A stretch of DNA of 64,000 nucleotides. It comes from AWTP1-13 sp033764875. Its GTDB lineage: Bacteria; Pseudomonadota; Alphaproteobacteria; Rhizobiales; Hyphomicrobiaceae. A program made the translations under genes and the position numbers. Position 1 is the stretch's first letter. Every line of letters starts with the position of its first letter. Positions 1-9,857 of this stretch are shown piece after piece. The DNA lies in the NCBI GenBank assembly GCA_033764875.1, contig JANRIO010000036.1:20036-84035 (forward strand). The letters are read 5' to 3'. Under the pieces are notes generated by a model. The model was not told the DNA's origin. It made no database searches and saw only the letters and a list, made by a program, of their open reading frames with translations.

Positions 1-967
1 GCAGGGTCGCGCTGCCGTCCTGGGCCAGGCGAGCGAGGTTGTCGAGCAAAAGGTCGATGACGTTATCCTCGTACGCCCGGGTCTCGCCCGCCGTATGCGG
101 CGTGATCAGCGCATTCTCGAAGCGCCAGAGCGGGGAGGCGGGGGAAAGTGGCTCCTCCGCCGTGACGTCGATGCCGGCCGCCGCAATGCGCTTGTGCTGC
201 AACGCCTCGATCAGGGCCGGCTCGTCGACGACGGCGCCGCGGGCGACGTTGACGAGCACGGCCGAAGGCTTCATGGCGGCAAAGGCCGCGGCGCCGATGA
301 GGCCGGTGGTCTCGGGCGTCAGGGGGCAGGTGAGGACGACGACGTCCGCCTGCGGCAGCAGGGCTTGGAGATCCGAGATGGGGCTGACGGCATCGGCCGG
401 TCCGGGATCGGCCCCGGGGTTGCGGCGCACGCCGATGACGCGCATGTCGAAAGCGCGGGCGAGCCTGGCCAGGCGCTGGCCGATGCGGCCGTAGCCCACG
501 ATCAGCATGGTCTTGCCGGCGCTCTCGTCCTCGCGGGCGCCGATGTCGGAGATCATGCCGCGCCAGATCTGCCGCTGCTGGTTGTCGCGGCCGGTGTGGA
601 TGAGCCGCTTGAGAGCCAGCATCAGCGCCATGGCGTGCTCGGCGACGGCCACCTCGTTGGCGCCCTGGGCGCTGGCAAGGCGGACGCCGGCGGCGCGGAA
701 GCGCGGCTGGTCGTACTGATTGATGCCGGCGCTGACGGACTGCACGAACCTGAGCCGCGGCGAGGCCTCCAGGATATCGTTGCGCCACAGCCCGGAGACG
801 ACGATCACATCGGCCTCGGCGGCGCGCGCCACGAGATCCGGCGCGGTCGTCACCGCGAAATGGGCAAGGCCCGTGTTGCGCAGGGCGAAGCGGGGCGCCA
901 GCTGGTAGGCCTGGTGGGCGAAGCAGATGTTGAGATCACGGGCGGCGGGAAACGGCCTGGCGGTCAT
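1..967 (-). CDS. D-2-hydroxyacid dehydrogenase, C-terminus cut by window edge
   Basis: NAD(P)-dependent 2-hydroxyacid dehydrogenase; members of the family interconvert 2-keto acids and D-2-hydroxy acids in the cytoplasm. About 322 codons read without a stop from the ATG at 967 to the window edge. The nucleotide-binding loop GYGRIGQRLA lies near residue 180. The catalytic triad of the family is visible as Arg in VNVARG, Glu in DVTAEEPL and His in TPHTAG. The family is usually 310-330 aa, so only a few C-terminal residues can be missing. It starts 17 bp after the M81-family gene on the same strand, so the two are probably co-transcribed. The substrate cannot be read from sequence; glyoxylate/hydroxypyruvate reductase-like activity is possible. 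Confidence 0.9.
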   Translation of the reverse strand, partial: MTARPFPAARDLNICFAHQAYQLAPRFALRNTGLAHFAVTTAPDLVARAAEADVIVVSGLWRNDILEASPRLRFVQSVSAGINQYDQPRFRAAGVRLASAQGANEVAVAEHAMALMLALKRLIHTGRDNQQRQIWRGMISDIGAREDESAGKTMLIVGYGRIGQRLARLARAFDMRVIGVRRNPGADPGPADAVSPISDLQALLPQADVVVLTCPLTPETTGLIGAAAFAAMKPSAVLVNVARGAVVDEPALIEALQHKRIAAAGIDVTAEEPLSPASPLWRFENALITPHTAGETRAYEDNVIDLLLDNLARLAQDGSATL

Positions 968-984
968 GGAAGGGCTCCTGTCCG

Positions 985-2460
985 TCAGCGAGTGTTGCGG
1001 CCGGTGAAGGGATCGGCGACGCGCGGCCAGTAGGGCGTAGCGAGCTTGCTGTAGGGGATCGCTGCGAAGTCCGGGCCGACGGCGCCGTGGGCCGACACGT
1101 AGCGCACCTCGGCGGCGATGGGCGCGAAGGCGGCGTAGAAATGCTGCATGGACTTCACCACGACCAGCTTCTTGTCGTCGAGACGGCAGCCCAGCCCCGT
1201 GAAGCCCTCGGGCGAGAACGTCTGCTGGCGGGTGCTGACGAGGATGATGTGGATGCCGTCGGCCTCCACCCAGGCGCTGGGCCCGAGCCGCTCGCGGCCG
1301 CCGCTCAGGCCCTGCTGGCGGTGATCGGCGGAGAGGCCGCGCACGGTGACGCGCAGATCGACGGGATCGCCGGAGGCCGGGCCCATCTTGCCGCCGATGC
1401 GCAGGTCGAAGGTGGCCCCGAGGCCCGCCTCGTTGCAGAGCTGGGCGGCAATGGGATCCCAGTAGAGCCCCGTGGCGACGTCGCGCACGCGGCGCTCGAC
1501 CAGGCGCCTGAGGACGGAGGTGCTGTCGCTGGCAGCGCCGGCGCCGGCGTTGTCGGCAACGTCGGCAAGGACGATGGGCTTGCCGGCCGAGGTGGCCGAG
1601 GCCCTGTCGATGGCCGCGTCGATGCTGTCGTAGGCCGTTGCCGTCCGCTCGCGCATGTCCCAGATCTCGCGGCCGAGCTCGGCCGCAAGGCGCTCGGCCT
1701 TGGCCATGTCGGCATCGGCCACCACCAGCACCTTGGCGCCGACGTCGGCGACGTCGCCCCAGGGAAAGCCGTGCCCGAAGGACACGGACAGGATGCCGTC
1801 CCTGCCCTCGAGGTCCTGCATGCGGCGCACGAAGCTGCGCATGGGCTCCTCCGGCGTGCGCCAGAGGCTGATCATGCGGCAGTCGTGGTAGGCCATGACG
1901 GGCCTGACGTCGCCTTTCGCCGCGGCAACGGTCAGCGGGTAGAGCTCGCGGGCGCGCTCGGCGACGTCGGTGTGCGGGTACTCCTTGAAGATCACCATGA
2001 CGTCGGAGTTGGTGCGCATCTCCTCGGTCAGGTGACAGTGCAAGTCGAGCTCGACGCCGATCTTGGCGCTTGCGCCGACCACGCGGCGCACGTGGGCGAT
2101 GGTGTCGCCCTCGCAGTCGTCGTAGCCGTGCGCGATCATGGCGCCGTGCATGAACAGCAGCACGACGTCGACGGGCATGGCGGCCTCGAGGTCGGCGATC
2201 AGGGTGTCGCGCAGATCCTCGTAGACGGACTTGAGCGTCAGGCCGGCCGGCTGGGCGAAGGTGGCGATGCTCTCGACGATGGTGTGGCCGTCGGCCTCGC
2301 CCAGCCGCCGCCACTCGATGAGAGGGATATTGCCGAGGCGGGGCGGGTGCCGGCTGCCGTCGCCGCGGAAGAACTCGCGCTCGCGAAAGGCTGCGTGGCC
2401 TGTGGGGATGGGAGAAAAGGAGTTGGTCTCGGTGGCCAGGGTGGCCATAAAGATCTTCAC
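985..2460 (-). CDS. M81 family metallopeptidase (MlrC-like)
   Basis: Protein of 491 aa of the MlrC/M81 family. The founding member opens linear peptides in microcystin breakdown, but most relatives have unknown substrates. The N-terminus KIFMATLATETNSFSP matches the family start. Later motifs include DVVLLFMHGAMIAHGYDDCEGD and ELDLHCHLTEEM, which carry probable metal ligands, and VLADVADNAGAGAASDST. I chose GTG at 2460 because it gives the usual MKIFxATLATETNxFSP start and has AAAGG about 9 nt upstream; ATG at 2448 is the alternative. It is divergent from the SDR gene (123 bp between starts) and precedes the hydroxyacid dehydrogenase. Context suggests a catabolic role for a cyclic or linear amide, which is inference. 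Confidence 0.88.
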   Translation of the reverse strand: MKIFMATLATETNSFSPIPTGHAAFREREFFRGDGSRHPPRLGNIPLIEWRRLGEADGHTIVESIATFAQPAGLTLKSVYEDLRDTLIADLEAAMPVDVVLLFMHGAMIAHGYDDCEGDTIAHVRRVVGASAKIGVELDLHCHLTEEMRTNSDVMVIFKEYPHTDVAERARELYPLTVAAAKGDVRPVMAYHDCRMISLWRTPEEPMRSFVRRMQDLEGRDGILSVSFGHGFPWGDVADVGAKVLVVADADMAKAERLAAELGREIWDMRERTATAYDSIDAAIDRASATSAGKPIVLADVADNAGAGAASDSTSVLRRLVERRVRDVATGLYWDPIAAQLCNEAGLGATFDLRIGGKMGPASGDPVDLRVTVRGLSADHRQQGLSGGRERLGPSAWVEADGIHIILVSTRQQTFSPEGFTGLGCRLDDKKLVVVKSMQHFYAAFAPIAAEVRYVSAHGAVGPDFAAIPYSKLATPYWPRVADPFTGRNTR

Positions 2461-2583
2461 GGGGGGCGGCCTTTTCGCAGGAGACGGGCGGAGGGTGCGC
2501 CGAAGTTCACTGGCTCGGGAGACGGATGTCAATCGGGTGCAGTGCCCCAAGGGGCGAAGCCCATCGGACCAGGAGAGGGTGGC

Positions 2584-3318
2584 ATGCGCGATCTCGACTT
2601 CACGGGCCGGACCATCCTGGTGGTCGGCGGCTCGAGCGGCATCGGCAACGGCATCGCGCGCGGTTTTGCCGAGCGCGGGGGTGAGGTCACCGTCACCGGC
2701 ACGCGGGCCTCGGCCGGGGACTACACGGGCGAGGCGGGCAGCGATCTCGACGGGCTCGGCTATCTGCAACTCGATGTCACGGCTGCGGGGGCGATCGAGA
2801 GGCTGAGCGTCCCCTTCAGCCGGCTCGACGTGCTCGTGCTGTCGCAGGGTACGGTGCTGTACAAGCGCGGCGAGTTCGATCCGGTCGGCTTCCGCCGGGT
2901 GGTGGAGGTCAACCTCGCCAGCCTGATGGACTGTGCGCTGCGCTTTCACGGCGCGCTGAAGGCGGCCCGGGGGGCGCTGATCGTGGTCAGCTCGACGGCG
3001 GGCTTCCACGCGACCAAGGGCAACCCCGCCTACAATGCCTCGAAGGCGGGCGCGGTCGGGCTGACGCGCACGCTGGCGCAGGCGTGGGCCGAGGACGGCA
3101 TCCGCGTCAACGGTATCGCGCCCGGGCTCGTCGACAGCAAGCTGACGAAGGTGACGACGGGCCACGCGCGCCGCCTCGAGGCCGCGCTCGAGAGGATCCC
3201 GCTGCACCGGCTGGGAACGCCGCAGGACATGGCAGGGGCTGCCCTGTTTCTGGCCTCGCCTCTCGCCGCCTACGTGATCGGTCAGACGCTGATCGTCGAC
3301 GGCGGGCTGATCCTGTAA
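2584..3318 (+). CDS. SDR family oxidoreductase
   Basis: Classical short-chain dehydrogenase/reductase of 244 aa, expected to be cytoplasmic and NAD(P)(H)-dependent. The Rossmann motif GGSSGIGNGIA is near residue 15. The catalytic Ser is in VVSSTAG, and the YxxxK pair is in PAYNASKAGAV. The C-terminus GQTLIVDGG is typical. The ATG at 2584 follows GGAGAGGG. It is divergent from the M81-family gene and lies 76 bp before the carbamoylase-like gene, so it probably belongs to the same catabolic block. The substrate is not predictable. Confidence 0.92.
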   Translation: MRDLDFTGRTILVVGGSSGIGNGIARGFAERGGEVTVTGTRASAGDYTGEAGSDLDGLGYLQLDVTAAGAIERLSVPFSRLDVLVLSQGTVLYKRGEFDPVGFRRVVEVNLASLMDCALRFHGALKAARGALIVVSSTAGFHATKGNPAYNASKAGAVGLTRTLAQAWAEDGIRVNGIAPGLVDSKLTKVTTGHARRLEAALERIPLHRLGTPQDMAGAALFLASPLAAYVIGQTLIVDGGLIL

Positions 3319-3394
3319 GGAGCGGCAAAAGGGGCCCTCCCCAGGCGCGGGCGATCTCGGGCAAGGTGGCGAGAGCGGCAACAGGGCGGCAAAC

Positions 3395-4633
3395 ATGCGC
3401 AGCAATCTCTCCGTGAACATCGACAGGCTGTGGGCTGCGATCGCGGCCTCCGCCGAGATCGGCAAGGGACCGAAGGGCGGCCTGCAGCGGCTGGCGCTCG
3501 GCGACGACGACAGGGCCATGCGGGACCGCTTCGCCGGCTGGGCGCGCGAGAGCGGCTACGGGCTCAAGGTCGACGCGCTCGGCAACATGTTCGTGCGCCG
3601 GGAAGGCAGCGACCCGGCGCTGGCGCCGGTGCTGATCGGCAGCCACCTCGATACGCAGGCGGCCGGCGGGCGCTTCGACGGCATCCTCGGCGTGCTCGGC
3701 GGGCTCGAGGTGCTGCGCACGCTCGACGACCACGGCATCGCCACCAAGCGCGCCGTCGAGGTGGTGAACTGGAGCAACGAGGAAGGGGCGCGCTTCTATC
3801 CGCCGATGATGGCCTCGCTCGCCTTCTCGGGGCAGGCGGCGGTTGCGTGGGCGCAGGACCGTACGGACAAGGCGGGCGTGCGCTTCGGCGACGAGCTTGC
3901 GCGCATCGGCTACGCGGGCGCGGAGCCGGTCGGCGGGCGGGCGCTCGACGCCTACTTCGAGCTGCACATTGAGCAGGGGCCGCGGCTCGACGCGGCGGGT
4001 GTCCGCGTGGGCGTCGTCACGGGCGGGTTTCCGACGCGCGGCATGCGCATCGAGATCACGGGCGAGACGGCGCACGTGGGGCCGACGGCGATGGCGCGGC
4101 GGCACAACGCGCTGGTCGCCGCCGCGCACGTGGCGGTCGCCATCGACGAGATCGGATGGCGCTACGCGCACGCCGAGGGCAAGACGACGGCGGCGCGCCT
4201 CGACCTGTGGCCGAACCTGCCGGGCATCATCTCGGAGCGGGCGACGCTGTTCTGCGACCTGCGTCATCCCGATGCCGGGGGGCTCGAGCAGATGGTGGCC
4301 GACATCGAGACGGCGCTGCCAGACTGCGCCCGGCGCGGGCGCTGCCGCGTCGAGATCGCCGAGCGCTGGGGCTTCGGGGTGATGGGCTTCGATGCCGGGC
4401 TGATCGACCTGATCCGGCAGGCGGCGGCCGAGCTCGGCGAGCCGACCATGGACCTGCGCTCGGAGGCCGGCCACGACAGCTACAACATGGCCGCGGTCTG
4501 CCCGACGGCGATGATCTTCACGCCGTGCACCGGCGGCATCAGCCACAACGAGGCCGAGGACACCATGCCCGAGGCGACGCTGCCGGGCGTCAACGTGCTG
4601 CTGCGGGCCGTGATCGCGCGCGCCAACCGCTGA
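3395..4633 (+). CDS. Zn-dependent hydrolase, N-carbamoyl-L-amino acid hydrolase/ureidopropionase type (M20 fold)
   Basis: Protein of 412 aa of the hydantoinase/carbamoylase family, which hydrolyses N-carbamoyl amino acids or ureido acids to the amino acid, CO2 and ammonia. Metal-binding motifs are visible in order: GSHLDTQ near residue 85, the aspartate in GGRFDGILG, NWSNEEGARF, and ELHIEQGPRLD. The C-terminal SEAGHDSYNMA carries the last ligand, and GETAHVGPT belongs to the dimerisation domain. Length matches the family (about 410 aa). It follows the SDR gene and faces the M81 and hydroxyacid dehydrogenase genes. Beta-ureidopropionase, allantoate amidohydrolase-like and carbamoylase functions cannot be separated by eye. 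Confidence 0.9.
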   Translation: MRSNLSVNIDRLWAAIAASAEIGKGPKGGLQRLALGDDDRAMRDRFAGWARESGYGLKVDALGNMFVRREGSDPALAPVLIGSHLDTQAAGGRFDGILGVLGGLEVLRTLDDHGIATKRAVEVVNWSNEEGARFYPPMMASLAFSGQAAVAWAQDRTDKAGVRFGDELARIGYAGAEPVGGRALDAYFELHIEQGPRLDAAGVRVGVVTGGFPTRGMRIEITGETAHVGPTAMARRHNALVAAAHVAVAIDEIGWRYAHAEGKTTAARLDLWPNLPGIISERATLFCDLRHPDAGGLEQMVADIETALPDCARRGRCRVEIAERWGFGVMGFDAGLIDLIRQAAAELGEPTMDLRSEAGHDSYNMAAVCPTAMIFTPCTGGISHNEAEDTMPEATLPGVNVLLRAVIARANR

Positions 4634-4706
4634 GGCGTGCCCCCCGCGTGGGTGCGGCGTTGCCACAAGGGGCTGGACCGCTGCCTCAATTCGCCACATC
4701 CTGGCG

Positions 4707-4812
4707 CTAGTGTGCTGCCTCGCAATTGCCGACCAACATCGCCGCTGGGCACGTAGTCGGCAATTGCGAGACCAGCACCACACTAAGCATTGGTGCGGAT
4801 CAGGACACTAGG
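4707..4812. repeat. Dispersed palindromic element, copy 1 (about 106 bp)
   Basis: This block shares its layout and most of its sequence with 42521-42628. It has a perfect 15-bp inverted repeat, with left arm CTCGCAATTGCCGAC and right arm GTCGGCAATTGCGAG, separated by about 24 nt. The outer ends are CTAGTGT and ACACTAG. Both copies end with GCGGATCAGGACACWAGG. It sits between the carbamoylase and the exported M15-type peptidase, and possible TTG start codons of the latter lie inside it. It looks like a REP or MITE-type element; I see no transposase. Confidence 0.75.
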
Positions 4813-4861
4813 TGGATCCGTCAGGCGAGGCGATCGGGGGCTGGGGCCCCTTGTCGCCCCA

Positions 4862-5557
4862 GTGCGGGGGGGCACGCGATTGAAGCCCGTTTCTATAAGC
4901 TTCTGCTGCGCCGTTGTTTTCCTCATTCTGTCAGCGCACGCGACGGGTGCGGCCGAACGTGCGCGGTTCAAGCCCGAGAGCGCGGAGGGCCAGGCGCTGG
5001 CCTATCTCAAGTCGCTGTCGCGCGAGTGGTCGGGCACCTCCGACCACGACTGTCACACCTACGAGGACAAGAACCTGGAGGCGCTGCAGCCGGCATTCAT
5101 CGTGGCGTCGGCGGCGTTCCTGAAGGCCTTCGTGACGACGCACGGGGCGGTGACGATCACGTCGGCCTACCGCTCGGTCGACGAGCAGGTGTGCGTCTGC
5201 TTCGGAGAGAAGGGGCCGTGCGCTGGCAAGCCCGTCACCATCATGACGAGGGCCGGCCCGCAGGTGATCAAGCCGATGGGCATCTCGCGGCACCAGATGG
5301 GCGTCGCCATGGACGTCAGGCCAGGGGCTGGCACGGAGGCCGAGTTCCTGTGCATGCAGGAGTTTGCACGGCTCAACCCGCAGCTCGGTGTCACCTTCCC
5401 GATCGGGCGCATGGACCTGCCGCACATGGAGCTTGCCGGGTCGCGCGGGCCTGCCTTGCGGCTGGCCTCGATCGCGCCGCCGGGGGCGGCCGCCGCCAGC
5501 AGGATCACGCCGTGCAAGACGATGGGGGCGATGCTCACCTTCGAGGTGCTCGATTGA
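4862..5557 (+). CDS. Exported M15-type D-Ala-D-Ala carboxypeptidase-like protein
   Basis: Probable periplasmic protein of about 231 aa. The motif order is that of family M15 (VanY-like) zinc carboxypeptidases: ITSAYRSVDEQ, then SRHQMGVAMDV with the His and Asp ligands, then DLPHMEL with the catalytic Glu position replaced in HxE style. A signal peptide (residues about 7-28: SISFCCAVVFLILSAHATGA) supports export. Several cysteines in the mature part suggest disulfides. The start is uncertain. GTG 4862 gives an Arg/Lys-rich n-region; TTG 4880 gives a shorter signal; TTG 4790 lies inside the upstream repeat. It could trim peptidoglycan peptides, but relatives with other substrates exist. Confidence 0.75.
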   Translation: MRGGTRLKPVSISFCCAVVFLILSAHATGAAERARFKPESAEGQALAYLKSLSREWSGTSDHDCHTYEDKNLEALQPAFIVASAAFLKAFVTTHGAVTITSAYRSVDEQVCVCFGEKGPCAGKPVTIMTRAGPQVIKPMGISRHQMGVAMDVRPGAGTEAEFLCMQEFARLNPQLGVTFPIGRMDLPHMELAGSRGPALRLASIAPPGAAAASRITPCKTMGAMLTFEVLD

Positions 5558-5612
5558 CGAGCGGGGGCGGCTCGTATTCCCTCGGCGGGCGAACCAACGG
5601 GGGTGTGCCGCC

Positions 5613-6449
5613 ATGCTGAACATCACACGACGCGCGGTGGCGGTGCTGCTCGCGGCACTGGCCGTGCAGCCGGTCGCGGTGGCGCAGGAGCCGATCGAGA
5701 TCTTCGACGCGCATCTGCACTACAACTGGGAGCCCAAGCCCTATTTCCAGCCGGCCGAGGTGCTGGCGCTGTTCAAGAAGGAGCGCGTCACCGGCATCCT
5801 GGCGACGAGCCGGCCGAACACGGGCACGCACGCCCTCGTCGATGCCAAGGCGGAGGGGCTGTGGGTGGTGCCGTTCATCAGGCCCTACCGGGTGCGGGCC
5901 GACATCGGCAGCTGGATGAACGATCCCAGCATCTTCACGCTCGTGGAGGAGGAGTTCAAGCGGGGCTACTACCGCGGCATCGGCGAGTTCCACATCTCCG
6001 GCAAGGCGGCGGCGACGGACTGGGTGCGCAAGACGGCGCAATTCGCCGTTGCGCATGACCTCTACCTGCATGCCCACGCCGACGACGAGGCGATCGAGAT
6101 CCTGTTCGGGCATGCGCCGCGCGGGCGCATCGTGTGGGCGCACACGGGCTTCTCGCTCAGTCCCCAGCGGGTCGAGGAGTTGCTGCGCAAGTATCCGATG
6201 CTGTGGGGGGAGCTGTCCTACCGCGGCGGCATCACGGAGGGGGGCGGCAGGCTGTCGCCCGAGTGGCGGCGCCTGTTCACGACCTACCCCGACCGCTTCC
6301 TGATCGGCTCCGACACCTGGATCAACGAGCGCTGGGCGAGCTACGGGGCGATTCTGGCCGAGTACCGCGGCTGGCTGGCGCAGCTGCCGCCGGAGGTGGC
6401 GGCCAAGATCGCGCACGGCAACGCCAAGCGGCTGTTCGCGGGGCCGTGA
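5613..6449 (+). CDS. Exported amidohydrolase-family (TIM-barrel) protein
   Basis: Protein of 278 aa with an N-terminal signal peptide (MLNITRRAVAVLLAALAVQP, cleavage probably after VAVA-Q). The mature part begins with the amidohydrolase HxH motif in FDAHLHY. Further likely metal ligands are in LHAHADD, IVWAHTGFS and LIGSDTW, the order found in the metal-dependent amidohydrolase_2 group. It starts 55 bp after the M15-like gene, so the two may share a transcript and both act in the periplasm. The substrate is unknown; related proteins hydrolyse lactones or decarboxylate. Confidence 0.85.
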   Translation: MLNITRRAVAVLLAALAVQPVAVAQEPIEIFDAHLHYNWEPKPYFQPAEVLALFKKERVTGILATSRPNTGTHALVDAKAEGLWVVPFIRPYRVRADIGSWMNDPSIFTLVEEEFKRGYYRGIGEFHISGKAAATDWVRKTAQFAVAHDLYLHAHADDEAIEILFGHAPRGRIVWAHTGFSLSPQRVEELLRKYPMLWGELSYRGGITEGGGRLSPEWRRLFTTYPDRFLIGSDTWINERWASYGAILAEYRGWLAQLPPEVAAKIAHGNAKRLFAGP

Positions 6450-6536
6450 CACGAGGCGCCCGACGCGTGTCTGCGCGCGGGTCCTCGGGACAGGTGCCAT
6501 GTCCGGTCGAGTACTTGGAGGCCGCTGCGCTCCACC

Positions 6537-6632
6537 GCAAGCGTGTCTGGATGCCCGCCTTCGCGGGCATGACGGGAGGTGTGGCGAGCCCGCTTGCCGC
6601 TCCACCGACCTCACCCCCGCGCAGGCCGGGGG
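6537..6632. repeat. Dispersed intergenic repeat (GCGGGCAT hairpin family), copy 1
   Basis: About 95 bp that are closely similar to 47184-47279. It contains a hairpin at 6551-6570 (arms ATGCCCGC and GCGGGCAT, loop CTTC). A second GC hairpin around CACCCCCGC/GCAGGCCGGGGG lies at the right end. Repeats that spell MPAFAGMTG in one frame are common between genes of many proteobacteria. It lies between the convergent amidohydrolase and alpha-hydroxyacid oxidase genes and may help end transcription. No gene is visible in 6450-6676. Confidence 0.7.
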
Positions 6633-6676
6633 GCACGCGATGACGTGGGGGGGCGTGCGCTGCGGCCCGAGCCGGC

Positions 6677-7861
<1,185 letters not shown>

Positions 7862-8064
7862 GGCGGGCTTCCCTTCTCGAACATTGGGCCTTCGGGGCTC
7901 GGCGCGGTGCTCGCCGCCGGCCGAGCCCGAGTTTCAGCCATGGGACGGGCTGCCACAAGCCCAGCCGTGCGCCATTGCGGGAACGGGTGATCTGCGCGCG
8001 CGCCGCTTCCCACAGGGGCGCGGCGGGGTTAGGAAATGCTGTGTTGAGCCAACGGCAAGGTCGC

Positions 8065-8466
8065 ATGCGCAAGCTTCTCTCGCTTCTGCCGCTGCTGGCG
8101 GCCCTGCTGGTGCTCGCCAGCCCAGGCGTGCGCGCGGCCGAGCTCGTCATGTTCGACGACCCGGCCTGCGTGTGGTGCCGGAAGTGGCTCAAGGAGGTGG
8201 GGCCAGGCTATCCGCTGAGCGAGGAAGGCCGGATCGCGCCGCTGCGACGCGTCGACATCAAGGCGCAGGCGAGCGCCGGCCTTGCGCTCAAGACGCCCGT
8301 GACGGCGACCCCGACGTTCGTGGTCGCCGACGACGAGGGGCGGGAGGTCGGCCGCATCACGGGCTACGCCGGCGCCGATTTCTTCTATCCGAGCCTGGGG
8401 GCGATCCTGGGTCGGCTGCCACAGACGCCGCGCCGGCCGCTGCTGCGCGAGACGCGCGCGAACTGA
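8065..8466 (+). CDS. Small exported thioredoxin-like protein
   Basis: Protein of 133 aa with a clear signal peptide (MRKLLSLLPLLAALLVLASP, cleavage near VRAA-E). It has a thioredoxin-like redox motif CVWC just after the mature N-terminus (DDPACVWCRKW) and the cis-Pro region TATPTFVV. It resembles small periplasmic SoxS/SoxW-like thioredoxins that reduce disulfides. The ATG at 8065 follows GGCAAGG. A longer reading from 7975 lacks a signal peptide and is less likely. It lies 30 bp before an alpha/beta hydrolase gene. Confidence 0.8.
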   Translation: MRKLLSLLPLLAALLVLASPGVRAAELVMFDDPACVWCRKWLKEVGPGYPLSEEGRIAPLRRVDIKAQASAGLALKTPVTATPTFVVADDEGREVGRITGYAGADFFYPSLGAILGRLPQTPRRPLLRETRAN

Positions 8467-8496
8467 CCGCAAACGAGCAAAACAGGGTGAGGAAAG

Positions 8497-9210
8497 ATGA
8501 CGGGCAGAACATTCGTCGTATGCCACGGAGCATGGTCGGCGGCCTTTGCGTGGAAGAAGGTGCGTCCGCTGATCCGGGCCAAGGGGCACGAGATCTTCAC
8601 GCCCACCTACACGGGGCTGGGCGCGCGCGCGCATCACGCGGGACCGGGCGTCGACCTGGAGATGCACGTCGCAGACGTGCTCGGCGTGCTCGAGATGGAG
8701 GATCTGAGCGACGTCGTGCTGGTCGGGCACAGCTACGGCGGCATGGTGGCGACGGGCGTCGCCGACCGGGCGCGGGCGCGCATTCGGCAGCTCATCTACG
8801 TCGACGCGCATGTGCCGGCCGACGGCCAGAGCCTCGCCGACATCACGCCCGGGCGGCCGCTCAACGGGCCGGCGCCGTTCATCGCCGGCGGGGCGCCGCA
8901 GGAGTGGCTGATGGCGCCGAATGACAGCCCCTCCGACACCTCGCCCGAGGATGTGGCCTGGCTGGCGCCGCGGCGCAAACCGCAGCCGAAGGCGACGTTC
9001 ACGCAGAAGCTCGTCCTGCGCAACGGACCGCTGACGCTGCCGCGCGCCTACATCCACTGCACGAAGAAGGACGGCGCCGACGTGTTCGCGCAGTACCGCC
9101 GCCTCAAGCAGGATCCGGCCTGGACCTTCGTGGAGATGGCGGCGAGCCACAGCCCCAACGTGACGGCGCCGGAGGCGCTGGCCGAGATCCTGGTCGGCCT
9201 GGTGCGGTAG
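8497..9210 (+). CDS. Alpha/beta hydrolase
   Basis: Protein of 237 aa of the alpha/beta hydrolase fold, close to the plant methylesterase/salicylate-binding-protein-2 type in layout. The oxyanion region HGAWSAAFAWKKV is at the N-terminus and the nucleophile elbow is GHSYGG near residue 80. The probable catalytic His is in MAASHSPNVTAPEALAEIL at the C-terminus. There is no signal peptide, so it is cytoplasmic. The ATG at 8497 follows GGTGAGGAAAG. It is probably transcribed with the thioredoxin-like gene. The ester or lactone substrate is unknown. Confidence 0.88.
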   Translation: MTGRTFVVCHGAWSAAFAWKKVRPLIRAKGHEIFTPTYTGLGARAHHAGPGVDLEMHVADVLGVLEMEDLSDVVLVGHSYGGMVATGVADRARARIRQLIYVDAHVPADGQSLADITPGRPLNGPAPFIAGGAPQEWLMAPNDSPSDTSPEDVAWLAPRRKPQPKATFTQKLVLRNGPLTLPRAYIHCTKKDGADVFAQYRRLKQDPAWTFVEMAASHSPNVTAPEALAEILVGLVR

Positions 9211-9245
9211 GGCCAGGCCTGGGGCGACAAGGGAAAGCGCGCGCC

Positions 9246-9731
9246 TTACGAGGCGCGCGCGCGCTTCTCGATGGCGAAGTCGAGCGGCACGGCGGTGGTG
9301 TACTTGATCTGCTCCATGGCGAAGGCGGAGGACACCTTCGAGATCTCGATGCGCGAGATCAGGCGCTTGTAGAAGGCATCGTAGGCGGCGATGTCGCGGA
9401 CGATGACCCGCAGCAGATAGTCGACCTCGCCCGACATGCGGTAGAACTCGACGACCTCGGGGAAGTCGACCACGGCGGCGTGGAAGCGCTCGAGCCAGCC
9501 GATGGCGTGCTGGTCGGTCTTGATGGAGACGAACACGGTCACACCGGCATTGACCTTGTGCGGGTCGAGCACGGCAACGCGCTGGCGGATGACGCCGAGC
9601 TCCTCGAGCTTCTGGATGCGGCGCCAGCACGGCGTCGTCGACAGGCCGACCTCCTTGCCGATCTCGGCCACGGGCCGCGTGCAGTCCTGCTGCAGGATGC
9701 GCAGGATCTTGACGTCCATCTCATCGAGCAT
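9246..9731 (-). CDS. Lrp/AsnC family transcriptional regulator
   Basis: Protein of 161 aa. An N-terminal winged helix-turn-helix (MDVKILRILQQDCTRPVAEI then STTPCWRRIQKLEELGVI) is followed by the RAM/AsnC ligand-binding domain (VTVFVSIKTDQHA, MSGEVDYLLRVIVRDI). Such proteins form octamers and sense amino acids or related effectors. I chose ATG 9731 since it gives the usual start MLDEMDVKIL; the open frame continues upstream to 9809. It is divergent from the TIGR01244-like gene, with 126 bp between starts, so that gene is one possible target along with its own promoter. Confidence 0.92.
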   Translation of the reverse strand: MLDEMDVKILRILQQDCTRPVAEIGKEVGLSTTPCWRRIQKLEELGVIRQRVAVLDPHKVNAGVTVFVSIKTDQHAIGWLERFHAAVVDFPEVVEFYRMSGEVDYLLRVIVRDIAAYDAFYKRLISRIEISKVSSAFAMEQIKYTTAVPLDFAIEKRARAS

Positions 9732-9857
9732 GCGGCGGCCCCCGGGAACAAGCTTTCGGAATGATTTTCTACTCGACGGCGCATTACAAGCCAAGCATAG
9801 TATAATCATCTACAGTACGTCGAGCTGACGAAACTCCTTCCCTGGCGGGGTCCCGAG

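Noticed and set aside
8029..9630. Minus-strand frame of 533 codons reaching into the Lrp gene
   Set aside because: It reads the wrong frame over the Lrp gene and the antisense of the alpha/beta hydrolase; it has no motif of its own.
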